Source: Verrucomicrobiota bacterium
Lineage (GTDB): Bacteria; Verrucomicrobiota; Verrucomicrobiia; Opitutales; Opitutaceae
DNA: 64,000 nt
Assembly (NCBI GenBank): GCA_019136515.1
Contig: JAGVUB010000142.1
Span: forward strand, 40,445-104,444
Reading direction: 5' to 3'
Shown: in pieces, positions 16,555 through 25,348 of the stretch
How positions within the stretch are numbered: the first letter of the stretch is position 1
Layout: each line of letters starts with the position of its first letter
The notes under the pieces: generated by a model
The model's input: the letters and a program-made list of their open reading frames with translations, nothing else
Told to the model about the DNA's origin: nothing
Databases searched by the model: none
Made by a program: the position numbers and the translations under genes

Positions 16555-17500
16555 TCACGCCGGCCCATCCGCCCACACCCCCGCGATCTCGCCGCCGCAA
16601 AACGCGCACCGGCCACCGCGCACGAAGCAGCCGTGCAGCCGGTACCCGTCGCGATCGATCACACATTTTCCGCAGTGCGGGCACCACGTCCGCTCGCCCT
16701 CGGAGTCGCGCACATTGCCAGTGTAGACGTACCGCAACCCCTTCGCCCGTGCGATGCCGCGCACACGGGTAAGCGTCGCCAGCGGCGTCGCCGCCCGGTC
16801 GAGCATCAGGTAGTCGGGATGGAAGGCCGAGAAATGCCACGGCACATCCGGCCCGAGGTGTTCGGCGAACCAGTCGCTCGCGCGTTCCAGCTCCACCTCG
16901 CTGTCGTTGAGGCCGGGAATGAGCAGCGTCGTCACCTCGAGCCACACTCGCGTATCCCGATGCAGCCACGCCAAGGTGTCGAGCACCGCGCCAAGCCGCG
17001 CGCCGCATTGCCGCCGTCACCGCCACCGTGCGCAACCCCGCCGCGCGGCACGCCGCCGCGACCTCCAGCGCCTGCTCGGCGAAGACCACCGGGTCGTTGT
17101 AGGTGAACGCCACCGACGCGCAGCGCTGCTCCGCCGCCATCTCCGCGATCCGCTCCGGCGCGACCGCCGCGGCCATCAGCGCCTCCTCGCGCGCCCGGCT
17201 GATCCGCCAGTTCTGGCAGTACCGACACGCAAGGTTGCAGCCCACCGTGCCGAACGACAGCACGCTCGAGCCCGGCAGGAACTGCGCGAGCGGCTTCTTC
17301 TCGATCGGATCGACGGCGAACCCGCTGCTGCGCCCGTGCGCCAGCAACAGCATCGCGCCCCCGCGGTTGCCGCGCGAGAAACAGAAGCCGTCCTGTCCCT
17401 CGCCCAGCTTGCACGCCCGAGGGCACAGCTCGCACTCGATCCGGCCATCCACCCGCGGGCGCCACCAGCGAGCCAGGGGCAACTCCGTCGTCGTGCTCAT
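16555..17500 (-). pseudogene. AmmeMemoRadiSam radical SAM enzyme, disrupted by internal deletion and frameshift
   Basis: The N-terminal part (163 residues from the ATG at 17500) has the cysteine cluster CELCPRAC, the FGTVGCNLACRYC radical-SAM CX3CX2C motif (Cys88, 92, 95) and FTYNDPVVFAEQALEV. At about 17011 the reading frame changes. The C-terminal part resumes near 17007 as GAVLDTLAWLHRDT, continues through LEVTTLLIPGLNDS, and ends with a CPHCGKC zinc-like motif. Compared with intact family members, about 40 residues between these segments are missing. The gene is thus either a recent pseudogene or an assembly error in GC-rich DNA. Its start overlaps the stop of the AMMECR1 gene by 4 bp. 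Confidence 0.85.
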
Positions 17501-18879
17501 GGCGTTCCCGGCTCCACGATCTTCCGCGCCGCGAAGCGTTGCAGCCGCACCGGCTCCTTCGCGCCAATGCCCGCCTTCGACCTGGCGATGGCCACCTGCT
17601 GCGCAACGCTCGTGACCTCCGGGATATCCGGCAACAGCAGCCCGCGCCGCCCGTCGGCCGCGCGCACCACCACCCCCCAATGTCGCGGGTCGAGCTCCGC
17701 CTCCGACGCGATGTCTTCCAGCGGTTCGAGCACCGTCACCTCGATCCGCAACGCCGCCAATTCGTCCGGCCCCACCGGCGAGAACCGCGGATCGTGCAGC
17801 GCGGCCTCGCGCGCCATGCGCCACGTCTCCACGGCGAGGTCGCCCGTGTGCGACTCCATGGTTCCGATGCAGCCGCGCAACCGCCCCTCGGCGGTGTGCA
17901 ACGTGACAAACACGCCGTTGCCGCCCGGGCAGTCGCCCGGCCGCGGCGCCACCAACTCCGCCGGCAGCTGCAACGCAGCCGCGATCGAGGCGCGCGCCAG
18001 CGCCGGCAGCATCGCCAGCCGGTCCGCGTCCGCCGGGCCGCGAGCGCCCTCCGCCTCCGCCGCGGCGAACAGCACCGCCACGCCATAGCCCACGCCAAAG
18101 GGGCCCTCGTAGCCGAGCACCTCGCGCCCGTCGGCCCGCCATCCCGCCGCACCGAGCGCAAATTGCGTCGATTCGACGACATCCTCCGCCGCGTTCTCTT
18201 GCAGCCGCTCGACGGCGGCAGCCAGCCCGTGCGTCGCGCCGGACCGTAATTGTGCGATGAACGCGTGGTCGAACTTCGCCGCCTCCGGATCGTAACCGCA
18301 GGGCGCGCCCGGCTGAAGCCGATGGCTCATGTCGCCGCTCGCCACCACGGCTACCCGACGGCCAAGGCGGACCGCAGCCGCCGCCACACATTCACCCAGC
18401 TCGCCGATACGCGAGTTGTCGACCTCCGCGAGCGCCACCACCACGGTCGGGCCGCCCCAGCCGGCCTGCGTCAGGTGCCAAAGCGGCACCACGCTGCCGT
18501 GGTCGAGTTGCGCGGCCGGAAGATTCGCGGTGGCAATCCCGCGGGCCGCCGCCTCGCTGCGTAGCTCAGTTGTCAAAACGCTGTCGCCGGGCAGCCGCAC
18601 CTCCGAATGCGACGCCCCGAACCGCGCCAGCGAGCCGGAGACCCCACCCGAGGTCACAGCGAAGGCACGCGCCGCCCGCGCCGCATGTGGCGAGATGAGC
18701 ACCACGGCCTCGGGCTGGGTCGCGACCAGGCGACGGGCGGCCTCGCCCATCGCATCATAGGAGGAGCGACACGCTTCCAATCGCCCCCCCGCCACCGCCG
18801 GAACCAGGATTGGGGCATGCGGTAGCAGGATCGCGATCGGGATCGATCCACGGCGTTCGGCGGAAAACTCAGTTTTCAT
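17497..18879 (-). CDS. LigB-type dioxygenase domain fused to AMMECR1 (AmmeMemoRadiSam proteins B/A)
   Basis: A 460-residue fusion. Residues about 15-265 resemble class III extradiol dioxygenases and Memo-like proteins (LLPHAPILVPAVAG, VLISPHAARAARAF, ASGDMSHRL). Residues about 280-455 are an AMMECR1 domain with GVFVTLHTAEGRLRGCIG. Together with the next gene, a radical SAM enzyme, this is the three-part AmmeMemoRadiSam system, which is conserved but biochemically undefined. AMMECR1 and Memo are separate proteins in most genomes. The overlap with the radical SAM gene shows coupling. It is divergent from rplU. Confidence 0.85.
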   Translation of the reverse strand: MKTEFSAERRGSIPIAILLPHAPILVPAVAGGRLEACRSSYDAMGEAARRLVATQPEAVVLISPHAARAARAFAVTSGGVSGSLARFGASHSEVRLPGDSVLTTELRSEAAARGIATANLPAAQLDHGSVVPLWHLTQAGWGGPTVVVALAEVDNSRIGELGECVAAAAVRLGRRVAVVASGDMSHRLQPGAPCGYDPEAAKFDHAFIAQLRSGATHGLAAAVERLQENAAEDVVESTQFALGAAGWRADGREVLGYEGPFGVGYGVAVLFAAAEAEGARGPADADRLAMLPALARASIAAALQLPAELVAPRPGDCPGGNGVFVTLHTAEGRLRGCIGTMESHTGDLAVETWRMAREAALHDPRFSPVGPDELAALRIEVTVLEPLEDIASEAELDPRHWGVVVRAADGRRGLLLPDIPEVTSVAQQVAIARSKAGIGAKEPVRLQRFAARKIVEPGTP

Positions 18880-19034
18880 GGTGCCTGTGACGCGAGCGGC
18901 CTGCCCGGTAAGGCGGACCGGCCGCCGGTGCGCAAAAGAAGATCGCGCCGATGTGCCCGGTTCTCAACCCTGCCAGCTGATCGCGAACTGGTCCGCCACG
19001 AACCGCCGGGCGAAACCACCCATCGTCGAAAGTT

Positions 19035-19077
19035 GCCCCAAAAAGGTCTTGCTTCCCTCCGATCCGGCCCGTTTCTT
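19035..19077 (+). promoter_or_regulatory. Possible promoter region of rplU-rpmA
   Basis: CCCCAAAAAGGTCTTGC resembles the segment before rpmB (2421-2439). TTGCTT could be a -35 box, with a weak TTTCTT 17 bp on. That would leave only 14 bases before the rplU ATG, so the exact -10 is doubtful. The shared motif itself is the main evidence. Confidence 0.25.
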
Positions 19078-19091
19078 CGCGAGCTTTTCCA

Positions 19092-19406
19092 ATGAAAGCC
19101 ACCATCAAGACACAGGGGAAGCAGTTCGTCGTCACCGAGGGCGACGTTCTGATCGTGGATCGTTTCCCCAAGGCCGAACAGGGCTCCACAGTCGAGATCA
19201 ACGACGTTCTCTCCGTCGGCGAAGGAGCCGAGATCAAGATCGGCACCCCCACGGTGGCCGGCGCGTCCGTCACCGCCGAGGTCCTCGAGAACAAGCGCGG
19301 CAAGAAGATCGTCATCTTCAAGAAGACCAAGCGCAAGGGCTATGACCGCCGCACCGGTCACCGCCAAGACCTCACCGTCCTCAAAATCAAAACCATCTCT
19401 GCCTAA
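19092..19406 (+). CDS. rplU: 50S ribosomal protein L21
   Basis: A 104-residue protein of the large subunit. The N-terminus [19 protein letters not shown] and the C-terminal [23 protein letters not shown] are diagnostic. It is followed 9 bp later by rpmA, the nearly universal bacterial L21-L27 pair. No strong Shine-Dalgarno is seen. Confidence 0.98.
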   Translation: MKATIKTQGKQFVVTEGDVLIVDRFPKAEQGSTVEINDVLSVGEGAEIKIGTPTVAGASVTAEVLENKRGKKIVIFKKTKRKGYDRRTGHRQDLTVLKIKTISA

Positions 19407-19415
19407 GGAATCGTC

Positions 19416-19655
19416 ATGGCGCACAAGAAAGGTCAGGGCACATCCTGCAACGGTCGCGACAGCAAGCCGAAGAACCTTGGCATCAAGCTCTACGGCGGCC
19501 AGGCGGTCATCTCCGGCAACATCATCGTCCGTCAGCGCGGCACGCGTTATCACGCTGGCGCCGGCGTCGACATGGGCCGCGACCACACCCTGTTCGCGAT
19601 CCGCGACGGCGTGGTGAACTTCGACAAGGAGCACCGCAAGGTCAGCGTGCAGTAA
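19416..19655 (+). CDS. rpmA: 50S ribosomal protein L27
   Basis: A 79-residue protein whose N-terminal tail reaches the peptidyl-transferase centre. The start [16 protein letters not shown] corresponds to the usual MAHKKGGGSSRNGRDS, with Gln and Cys at positions that are commonly Gly and Arg. The following [22 protein letters not shown] is canonical. There is no N-terminal extension needing protease cleavage. A terminator follows 21 bp after the stop, closing the rplU-rpmA operon. Confidence 0.98.
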   Translation: MAHKKGQGTSCNGRDSKPKNLGIKLYGGQAVISGNIIVRQRGTRYHAGAGVDMGRDHTLFAIRDGVVNFDKEHRKVSVQ

Positions 19656-19676
19656 ACGCTGCACCCACCCCTCTCG

Positions 19677-19705
19677 GCGCACCGCCCCAAGCGGTGCGCT
19701 TTTTT
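19677..19705 (+). terminator. Intrinsic terminator after rpmA
   Basis: A perfect 9-bp stem GCGCACCGC/GCGGTGCGC with a 5-nt loop is followed by six T's. Confidence 0.92.
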
Positions 19706-19806
19706 GTGCCCCGACGCGGAGTCCGCACCCCCGAACCGCATCCCCTCGCGCGCGTTTCCCACCGCCGTCCTTGCCAGCCCATCCCGCGCCCGCTATTCGC
19801 CCGATC

Positions 19807-20280
19807 ATGCTTCTGCGCTCCGTCGCCACCCTACTCCTCCTCGCCCTCCCGGCCCTCCTTTCCGGCGCCGTGGACATCGTGCGCGTCTGGCCCACTTACC
19901 GCGACGCCAACTCCTTCCGCCGCATCTCCGAGTACATCGGCGGACGCGAGAGCTCCGGGCGCGAGATCGTCCTGCGCTCCCAAGCCGCCGACCGCTCCGG
20001 CTACTACTTCCTTACCCGGCTGAAGTCCGACCGTGCCCTCGAGGGCGCGAACCTCGTCGTCGAAGTCGTGCTGCCCGGCAACCCGGCCGTCCGCACCTTC
20101 ACCTTCCCTGCCCTCATCGCCTCCGGCGCGAAGGTCTATCAACTCGGCGTCACCGGCACCGATTGGCCCGCCAAGACCATCCGCCCCGCCGCCTGGCGCG
20201 TGACCGCTCGCAGCGCCGACGGCACAGTTCTCGCCGAACTCGCCAGCTTCCTCTGGAGTGGCCCCACGGCCGCGAAATAG
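19807..20280 (+). CDS. Exported protein of unknown function
   Basis: A 157-residue protein with a clear signal peptide (LLRSVATLLLLALPALLSGA). The mature part reads as a beta-rich domain (VDIVRVWPTYRDANSFRRISEYIGG, then VVEVVLPGNPAVRTFTFPAL), reminiscent of small immunoglobulin-like envelope proteins. No family was recognised. The next gene starts 12 bp downstream, so the two may be cotranscribed. The start was chosen at the ATG giving the most compact signal sequence. Confidence 0.7.
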   Translation: MLLRSVATLLLLALPALLSGAVDIVRVWPTYRDANSFRRISEYIGGRESSGREIVLRSQAADRSGYYFLTRLKSDRALEGANLVVEVVLPGNPAVRTFTFPALIASGAKVYQLGVTGTDWPAKTIRPAAWRVTARSADGTVLAELASFLWSGPTAAK

Positions 20281-20292
20281 AGCACCGGTTCC

Positions 20293-21270
20293 ATGCCCGC
20301 CGCCACCCGACCCGCCCTCGACGATCCGGGCTGGTCGCCGTGGGAGCCGCTCGCCCTGCCTCACCGTTTCACACCGGCGAGCCTGCGCGAGACGCTTGAT
20401 GGCGGCCAGGCCTTCCGCTGGCGCTGGCACGACGGGCCCGCGGTGTGGCAGGGAGTCTTCGGCCAACACGTCGTACAGCTGCGACTTGGCGCCGGGGCCA
20501 CCTCCGGCGAGCCGCAGTGTAAACTCCTTCCGGATTCGCTGTGGTTTCGCGCCGCCACGGACCCGATCCCAGCACGCGCCGCCCTCGCCCACTATCTCGG
20601 GATGGCGGGCGAACTCGAGGTCGTGCTCGCCCGCCTCCCGTTGACGAGCGACGCCGTACTCGCCGCCGCCGCGGCCGCCTGCCCCGGATTGATCCTGCTC
20701 CGCCAGCCCTTCGCCGAGGCGCTGCTCGCCTTCATCCTCAGCTCGACCAAGCAGATTCCCCAAATCCGCCAACTCTGCGAGACGCTCGCGGTCCGCTTCG
20801 GCGCCGAACTGGCGCCCGGGCTCCACGCCCTGCCGACCTGGGAACAGCTCGCCACCGTCGGTGAACGCGAGTTGCGCGCCTGCGCCCTCGGTTTCCGCGC
20901 CCGTTACGTGCACGAGACGGCGCAGTTTCTCGCCGCCCGCCCCGGCTGGCTCGCCGCAATCGAGACCGCGGCGTATCCCGATGCCAAAGCCGCGCTCTGC
21001 GCGCTCCCCGGCGTGGGCGAGAAGGTCGCCGACTGCGTGCTGCTCTTCGGGGCGGGCCGGCTGGAAGCGTTTCCCGTCGACGTCTGGATCCTGCGCACCC
21101 TCGCCGAGAACTACGGCCTGCACGGTTGGCGGCCCGCCCAGCTCGCCCAGTTCGGCCGCGCCCACTTCGGGCCGTTCGCCGGACTCGCCCAGCAATACCT
21201 CTTCGCCGCCGCCCGTAGTCGGCGGCGGGAACGCGCCCCGAACCAGCCGACGTTTTCGTCATCCGGGTAA
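20293..21270 (+). CDS. 8-oxoguanine DNA glycosylase (OGG1-type HhH-GPD)
   Basis: A 325-residue base-excision repair enzyme. An N-terminal OGG_N-like domain (LRETLDGGQAFRW) precedes the helix-hairpin-helix GPD domain. Catalytic Lys244 lies in LPGVGEKVADCV, and the catalytic Asp263 in FPVDVW, matching the Lys/Asp pair of OGG1. LLAFILSSTKQI corresponds to the SSNN-type helix of that family. It is bifunctional (glycosylase/AP lyase) by family knowledge. The C-terminal 20 residues are basic and low-complexity. A second glycosylase (AAG) lies 7 kb upstream, but they are not in one operon. Confidence 0.88.
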   Translation: MPAATRPALDDPGWSPWEPLALPHRFTPASLRETLDGGQAFRWRWHDGPAVWQGVFGQHVVQLRLGAGATSGEPQCKLLPDSLWFRAATDPIPARAALAHYLGMAGELEVVLARLPLTSDAVLAAAAAACPGLILLRQPFAEALLAFILSSTKQIPQIRQLCETLAVRFGAELAPGLHALPTWEQLATVGERELRACALGFRARYVHETAQFLAARPGWLAAIETAAYPDAKAALCALPGVGEKVADCVLLFGAGRLEAFPVDVWILRTLAENYGLHGWRPAQLAQFGRAHFGPFAGLAQQYLFAAARSRRRERAPNQPTFSSSG

Positions 21271-21412
21271 CGCGCGGCAGCCCGATCCCGATCGGTCGCA
21301 AAAAGACGCCGGCGGTTGAATTCGCGCTTGCCGCCGTCCTGCCGGAGTGGACGCTGCGAGCCGCCCCCTGCGCCACAAACCCCACGCAAACCCGTAACCT
21401 TAAGGATACGTT

Positions 21413-22219
21413 ATGCGTCCGCGCACGAACTCCCCCGAGGGCTTCACCCTCGTCGAACTCCTGACTGTGATCGCGATCATCGGCGTGCTCGCCGCCATCC
21501 TCATCCCCGTTGTGGGGAAGGTCCGCGAGAACGCCCAGCGCGCCTCCGATCTCGCCAACATCCGCAGCATCGGCCAGGCCGCCCTCGTCTACGCCCAGGA
21601 GCACAACGGCAGCCTGCCGGCGACCAACCTCCCCGCCGCCGCCGGCACCACCGGTTTCGTCCCCACCGGCACCGCGGCCACCACGACCCTCTACTCCTAC
21701 GCCGCCGCCCTCGCCCTCTCCGGCGGACTCAACAACGGCGCCGTCTGGGTCTCCCCCGCCGACCTCACCGGCACGCAGGGACTGGGCAACGTCCTCGGCA
21801 ACGGCCAGCCGCGCGATTTCGCCGCGGATACACCGGCCTTCAACGGCGCCATCCTCAGCTTCCAGGCCTTCAGCGGCCTGCGCACCTCCATGGGGGCCAA
21901 CACCCCCGTCGTCTGGACCCGCGGTCTCGCCGCCGCCACCGGCGTCTGGGACGCCAACCGCCAAAACTCCGTCTACGGCGCCGATGGCGGCCACGTCTTC
22001 TTCATGGGCGGCCACGTCCAGTTCTTCGACAACCTCGGAGCCGACGACGCCAACGGTCGCCTCATCGCCTCCAGCGGGACGCGTACCCGACAGCTCCTGA
22101 CAACCGCCCCCGTCTTCACCGGCCCCGCCGCCTGGCAGACACCCCGCGTGCTCTCAGCCACCGGCGCCGGCACCGGTCCGGGGCTCGCCCACGACACCGC
22201 CGCCACCGGCTCGCTCTGA
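21413..22219 (+). CDS. Type II secretion/prepilin-like protein
   Basis: A 268-residue protein with a type IV prepilin N-terminus, EGFTLVELLTVIAIIGVLAA. Processing is expected after Gly10, leaving Phe1 and Glu5 of the mature protein. The segment NIRSIGQAALVYAQEHNGSLPA is typical of the expanded prepilin-like families of Verrucomicrobiota and Planctomycetota. Near the C-terminus, GADGGHVFFMGGHVQFF matches their common end motif. Such proteins are numerous in these phyla and their roles are mostly unknown. No secretion ATPase or peptidase gene is nearby. An intrinsic terminator follows. Confidence 0.85.
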   Translation: MRPRTNSPEGFTLVELLTVIAIIGVLAAILIPVVGKVRENAQRASDLANIRSIGQAALVYAQEHNGSLPATNLPAAAGTTGFVPTGTAATTTLYSYAAALALSGGLNNGAVWVSPADLTGTQGLGNVLGNGQPRDFAADTPAFNGAILSFQAFSGLRTSMGANTPVVWTRGLAAATGVWDANRQNSVYGADGGHVFFMGGHVQFFDNLGADDANGRLIASSGTRTRQLLTTAPVFTGPAAWQTPRVLSATGAGTGPGLAHDTAATGSL

Positions 22220-22247
22220 CAACCTTCCCCACGAACCAGCCCCCGCG

Positions 22248-22282
22248 AAGGGCCTCCGCCTCCCATCGGCGGGGGCCCTTTT
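22248..22282 (+). terminator. Intrinsic terminator after the prepilin-like gene
   Basis: A 12-bp stem AGGGCCTCCGCC/GGCGGGGGCCCT with one G-U pair and a 7-nt loop is followed by a T-run. Confidence 0.82.
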
Positions 22283-22326
22283 TCGTTTCGCCGCCCCCGC
22301 GCCGCACCGCCTACCGTCAGTCCCGA

Positions 22327-23163
22327 ATGCCGCTCTCCCCGTCCGCCACCCGCGCCCTGCTCGAACAACTCGGCCACCGGCCCAACCGCCAGCTCGGGCA
22401 GAACTTCCTCATCGACGGCAACATCGTGCGCAAATCCCTCGAGCTCGCCGCCGTGCGCCCCGGCGACCGCGTCGTCGAGATCGGCCCCGGCCTCGGCACG
22501 CTCACCAGCGAGCTGCTCGCCGCCGGCGCCGAGGTCTGGGCCGTCGAATTCGATCCGCGCCTTCACGCCCACCTCGCCGCCACCGTCGTGCCCGCGGCCG
22601 CCGGCCGCCTGCACCTGCTCCACGGCGACGCCGTCGAGCATCCACTCGCCGGCTACGATACCGCGCTCGGCGACTTCAAGATCGTCGCCAACCTCCCCTA
22701 CGCCATCTCCACCCCATGGTTCGACGGCGTGCTCTCCCGCCCGCTGCCCGAGCGCACCGTGCTCATGGTCCAGCGCGAGGCCGCCGACCGCTTCCTCGCC
22801 GCCCCGGGCACGAAGAGTTTCGGCGCCATCTCCATCTTCCTCCAGTCCGCCTTCGCCGCCGCCCCGGGCCACGCCGTCAGCCGCAACTGCTTCTACCCCG
22901 CGCCCGACATCGACTCCTACCTGCTCAACCTCCAGCGCCGCCCCGAGCCGTTCCTCTTCCGCGACGCCACGCGCCTGCTCGTGCGCGCCTGTTTCCAACA
23001 GCGCCGCAAACAGATCGGCGCGCTCCTGCGCCGCCACGCCCCCGCCGCCGTGGAGCCCTGGGGCGCCGCGCTCGCCGCCGCCGGCCTCGATCTCCAGGCC
23101 CGCCCCGAGCAGATCCCCTCCGCCCTCTGGCAACAGCTCGACCGCCTGCCACCGGCGCATTAG
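22327..23163 (+). CDS. rsmA: 16S rRNA (adenine1518-N6/adenine1519-N6)-dimethyltransferase
   Basis: Dimethylates two adjacent adenines near the 3' end of 16S rRNA (KsgA). A 278-residue protein with the family start PNRQLGQNFLIDGNIVRK, SAM motif VEIGPGLGTLTSELL, the NLPYAIS catalytic motif, and MVQREAADR. The end contains FQQRRKQIGALLRR, matching the conserved C-terminal RR(K)Q element. It is monocistronic as far as can be seen. Confidence 0.96.
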   Translation: MPLSPSATRALLEQLGHRPNRQLGQNFLIDGNIVRKSLELAAVRPGDRVVEIGPGLGTLTSELLAAGAEVWAVEFDPRLHAHLAATVVPAAAGRLHLLHGDAVEHPLAGYDTALGDFKIVANLPYAISTPWFDGVLSRPLPERTVLMVQREAADRFLAAPGTKSFGAISIFLQSAFAAAPGHAVSRNCFYPAPDIDSYLLNLQRRPEPFLFRDATRLLVRACFQQRRKQIGALLRRHAPAAVEPWGAALAAAGLDLQARPEQIPSALWQQLDRLPPAH

Positions 23164-23262
23164 CCGCCACCCGCCGTCCGCCGTGTTCGGAATTTGCGCG
23201 GCGCGAATCGCGTGGATACGGTTCCGCCCCCGCTGCCCCCCGCCTCAACCCCGGCGTGTCCC

Positions 23263-24432
23263 ATGCCCCTCGACTTCCCGTCTCCGCCACCCCCAACAAC
23301 ACCCAACGGCACCCACTTTGCCACCGCCGAGCGACTCGACGAATCCAGCCTCCGGGAGGAACTACGCGCCGTCGGCGGGCACCCGTTGCTCGACACCCTC
23401 CTGGTCGCCACCGGCTCCTTGCTGGCCGTGCTCAACGAGCACCGACAGATCCTCGCACTCAACGAGCGCCTGCTCGCCTTCCTCGGTCTCGGGTCGGCGG
23501 AAACAGTGCTCGGGTTACGCCTGGGCGAGGCGCTCGCCTGTCCCCACTCCGAGGAGATGGCGGGCGGATGCGGCACCAGCCGGTTCTGCCGCACCTGCGG
23601 CGCAGCCATCGCCCAAGTCGCGGCGCTCGAACACCGGCAGACCGCCGAGCGAATCTGCTGTCTCGAAGTCACGCATGCGGGCGCGCCGGCCGACCTCTTC
23701 CTGCGTGTCCGCGCCACCCCATTCGCCTTCGAGGATCGCCAACTGCTCCTGCTTTTCATCGAGGACATCACCCGCCAGCAGCAAGCAGCGCTGGTCGAAC
23801 GTGCTTTCCACCACGATCTGGCCAACACGCTCACCAGCCTGCTCGGCGCCAGCGAGATGCTCGCCGACGACATGCGGACCGATCACGCCGCCGACGCCGC
23901 AAACCTGCATCGACTCGTTCGGCGCGTCGTGCGCGAAATCGATCTCCAGCGCAAACTCGCCGCGGCCAACCTCGCCGAGCTGCGCGCCGCCGCCGGACCG
24001 CTACGCCTCGGGTCGCTCGGCGACGATCTGCGCGACCTGCTAGCCCACCATCCCGCCGCCACCGGCAAACACACGATGTTCCGGATCGCCGACGAAGACT
24101 TCGAGTTCGTCTCCGACGCGACGCTCCTGCTGCGCGTACTTGGCAACATGGCTATCAACGCCCTGGAGGCGACCCCCGCCGGCGGCGGGATCAGGATACA
24201 GATTTCTCCCACCACCGACGACATCGTCTTCGCCGTCTGGAACCAGGCGCCGATCCCACCGGAGATCGCCTTGCGGATCTTCCAGCGGAACTTCAGCACC
24301 AAAGGCACGCTCGGCCGCGGCCTCGGCACCTTCTCGATGAAGCTTATCGGCGAACGCCTCCTCGGCGGCCGGGTATCGTTCGAGTCCGCCCCCGGAAGCG
24401 GCACCACTTTCCGCTTCATCCTGCCGCGGTGA
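23263..24432 (+). CDS. PAS-domain sensor histidine kinase
   Basis: A 389-residue soluble kinase without membrane segments. Residues about 45-170 form a PAS-like sensor that contains a CxxxxxCxxC cluster (Cys103, 109, 112; GGCGTSRFCRTCGA), which may bind a metal or cofactor. A dimerisation/phosphoacceptor helix follows (FHHDLANTLTSLLGASEML, probable His184), then an HATPase_c domain with NMAINALEATPAGGG (N box), RNFSTKGTLGRGLGTFSMK (G boxes) and the GSGTTFRFILP end. No response regulator is adjacent, so it is an orphan kinase. The start at MPLDFPS follows a low-complexity upstream extension. Confidence 0.85.
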   Translation: MPLDFPSPPPPTTPNGTHFATAERLDESSLREELRAVGGHPLLDTLLVATGSLLAVLNEHRQILALNERLLAFLGLGSAETVLGLRLGEALACPHSEEMAGGCGTSRFCRTCGAAIAQVAALEHRQTAERICCLEVTHAGAPADLFLRVRATPFAFEDRQLLLLFIEDITRQQQAALVERAFHHDLANTLTSLLGASEMLADDMRTDHAADAANLHRLVRRVVREIDLQRKLAAANLAELRAAAGPLRLGSLGDDLRDLLAHHPAATGKHTMFRIADEDFEFVSDATLLLRVLGNMAINALEATPAGGGIRIQISPTTDDIVFAVWNQAPIPPEIALRIFQRNFSTKGTLGRGLGTFSMKLIGERLLGGRVSFESAPGSGTTFRFILPR

Positions 24433-24535
24433 TCCGGAGCGATCGGCACGCGGGATGAAACCCCGCGCCCGGCCCGCGGTCGAAGGCGGCTCCATCCTTG
24501 CTTCGCTCCGTTGTTCCGCAAACATCGCCGACCCG

Positions 24536-25321
24536 ATGACGCATCTCCTTCGTGCCTTGTCCGCCCTGCTGCTCGTCGGCACCACTCTCGCCGCAGATCC
24601 TGCCGCTACCCCAATCGAGGGACCGGCGCCGGCCACGGCACCAAGGCTCCTCGGCCGGATCGATGGCGAGCGCTACATCGCTCCGGGCGATACGTATTCA
24701 GTTCCGGTACCGGTCCTCCATGGCGACAACGCCACCGTCATCGACAACGGCGAGATCGTCGTTTTCAAGGACAAGGTCGCCACCCTCCTCACGATCGCCG
24801 CCTTCCGCATGCCCCCAGTGGCGCGTTGGGAGTATGAGACCACACCGCCGAAGGACTACCTGATCGCGTTCTTCCGCGACAACATTCTGCGCGACTACGC
24901 CCACGAGTTCCCCGGTTCCAACATCGAAAGCGCCCGATTTCTCCCCGAGATCTTCGGCGGCGCTTTGGTGGCCTTCACGCTCCTGCCCGACGGCTCCGTC
25001 TTCACGCCGGCCACACCGCGCGCACCCACGGCCCCGCCGCTTATCGCCAAACGCGGACACTTCGTCTTCGTCCGCGATGGCCGCGTCTTCGTCGTTGCGG
25101 TGGAGCTGGCGGAGCGAGTCACCCGTAGCGAGGGTCCCGCGCTTAGCATCGCCGAAGAAGATCAGGTACTCTTCGACCGCCTCGTCACCGTGCTCACAGC
25201 GATGCGGTTCGGCCATGACGCCATCGCCACACCCTCGCCCGCAAACGACGATCCCCCGGGACACGACACGCCCGATCGCCCTGCCGCGCGAAGTGCCGGC
25301 GCATTCCCCCCCGGGGACTAA
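24536..25321 (+). CDS. Exported protein of unknown function
   Basis: A 261-residue protein with a signal peptide (LLRALSALLLVGTTLAAD). A globular domain of about 170 residues follows, with RYIAPGDTYSVPVPVLHGDNATVIDNGEIVVFKD near its start and FVFVRDGRVFVVAVELAERV later. The tail after residue 235 is proline/aspartate-rich and probably disordered. I cannot assign a family. It lies between the sensor kinase and the VanY-like gene on the same strand, with gaps of 103 and 27 bp, so it may share a transcript with the latter. Confidence 0.65.
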   Translation: MTHLLRALSALLLVGTTLAADPAATPIEGPAPATAPRLLGRIDGERYIAPGDTYSVPVPVLHGDNATVIDNGEIVVFKDKVATLLTIAAFRMPPVARWEYETTPPKDYLIAFFRDNILRDYAHEFPGSNIESARFLPEIFGGALVAFTLLPDGSVFTPATPRAPTAPPLIAKRGHFVFVRDGRVFVVAVELAERVTRSEGPALSIAEEDQVLFDRLVTVLTAMRFGHDAIATPSPANDDPPGHDTPDRPAARSAGAFPPGD

Positions 25322-25348
25322 ACAACCGCTCCGGCGGAACTCCGCACC

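Noticed and set aside
24449..24467. Stem-loop CGCGGG/CCCGCG after the sensor kinase gene
   Set aside because: It is short, without a T-run, and of a kind expected by chance in such GC-rich DNA.
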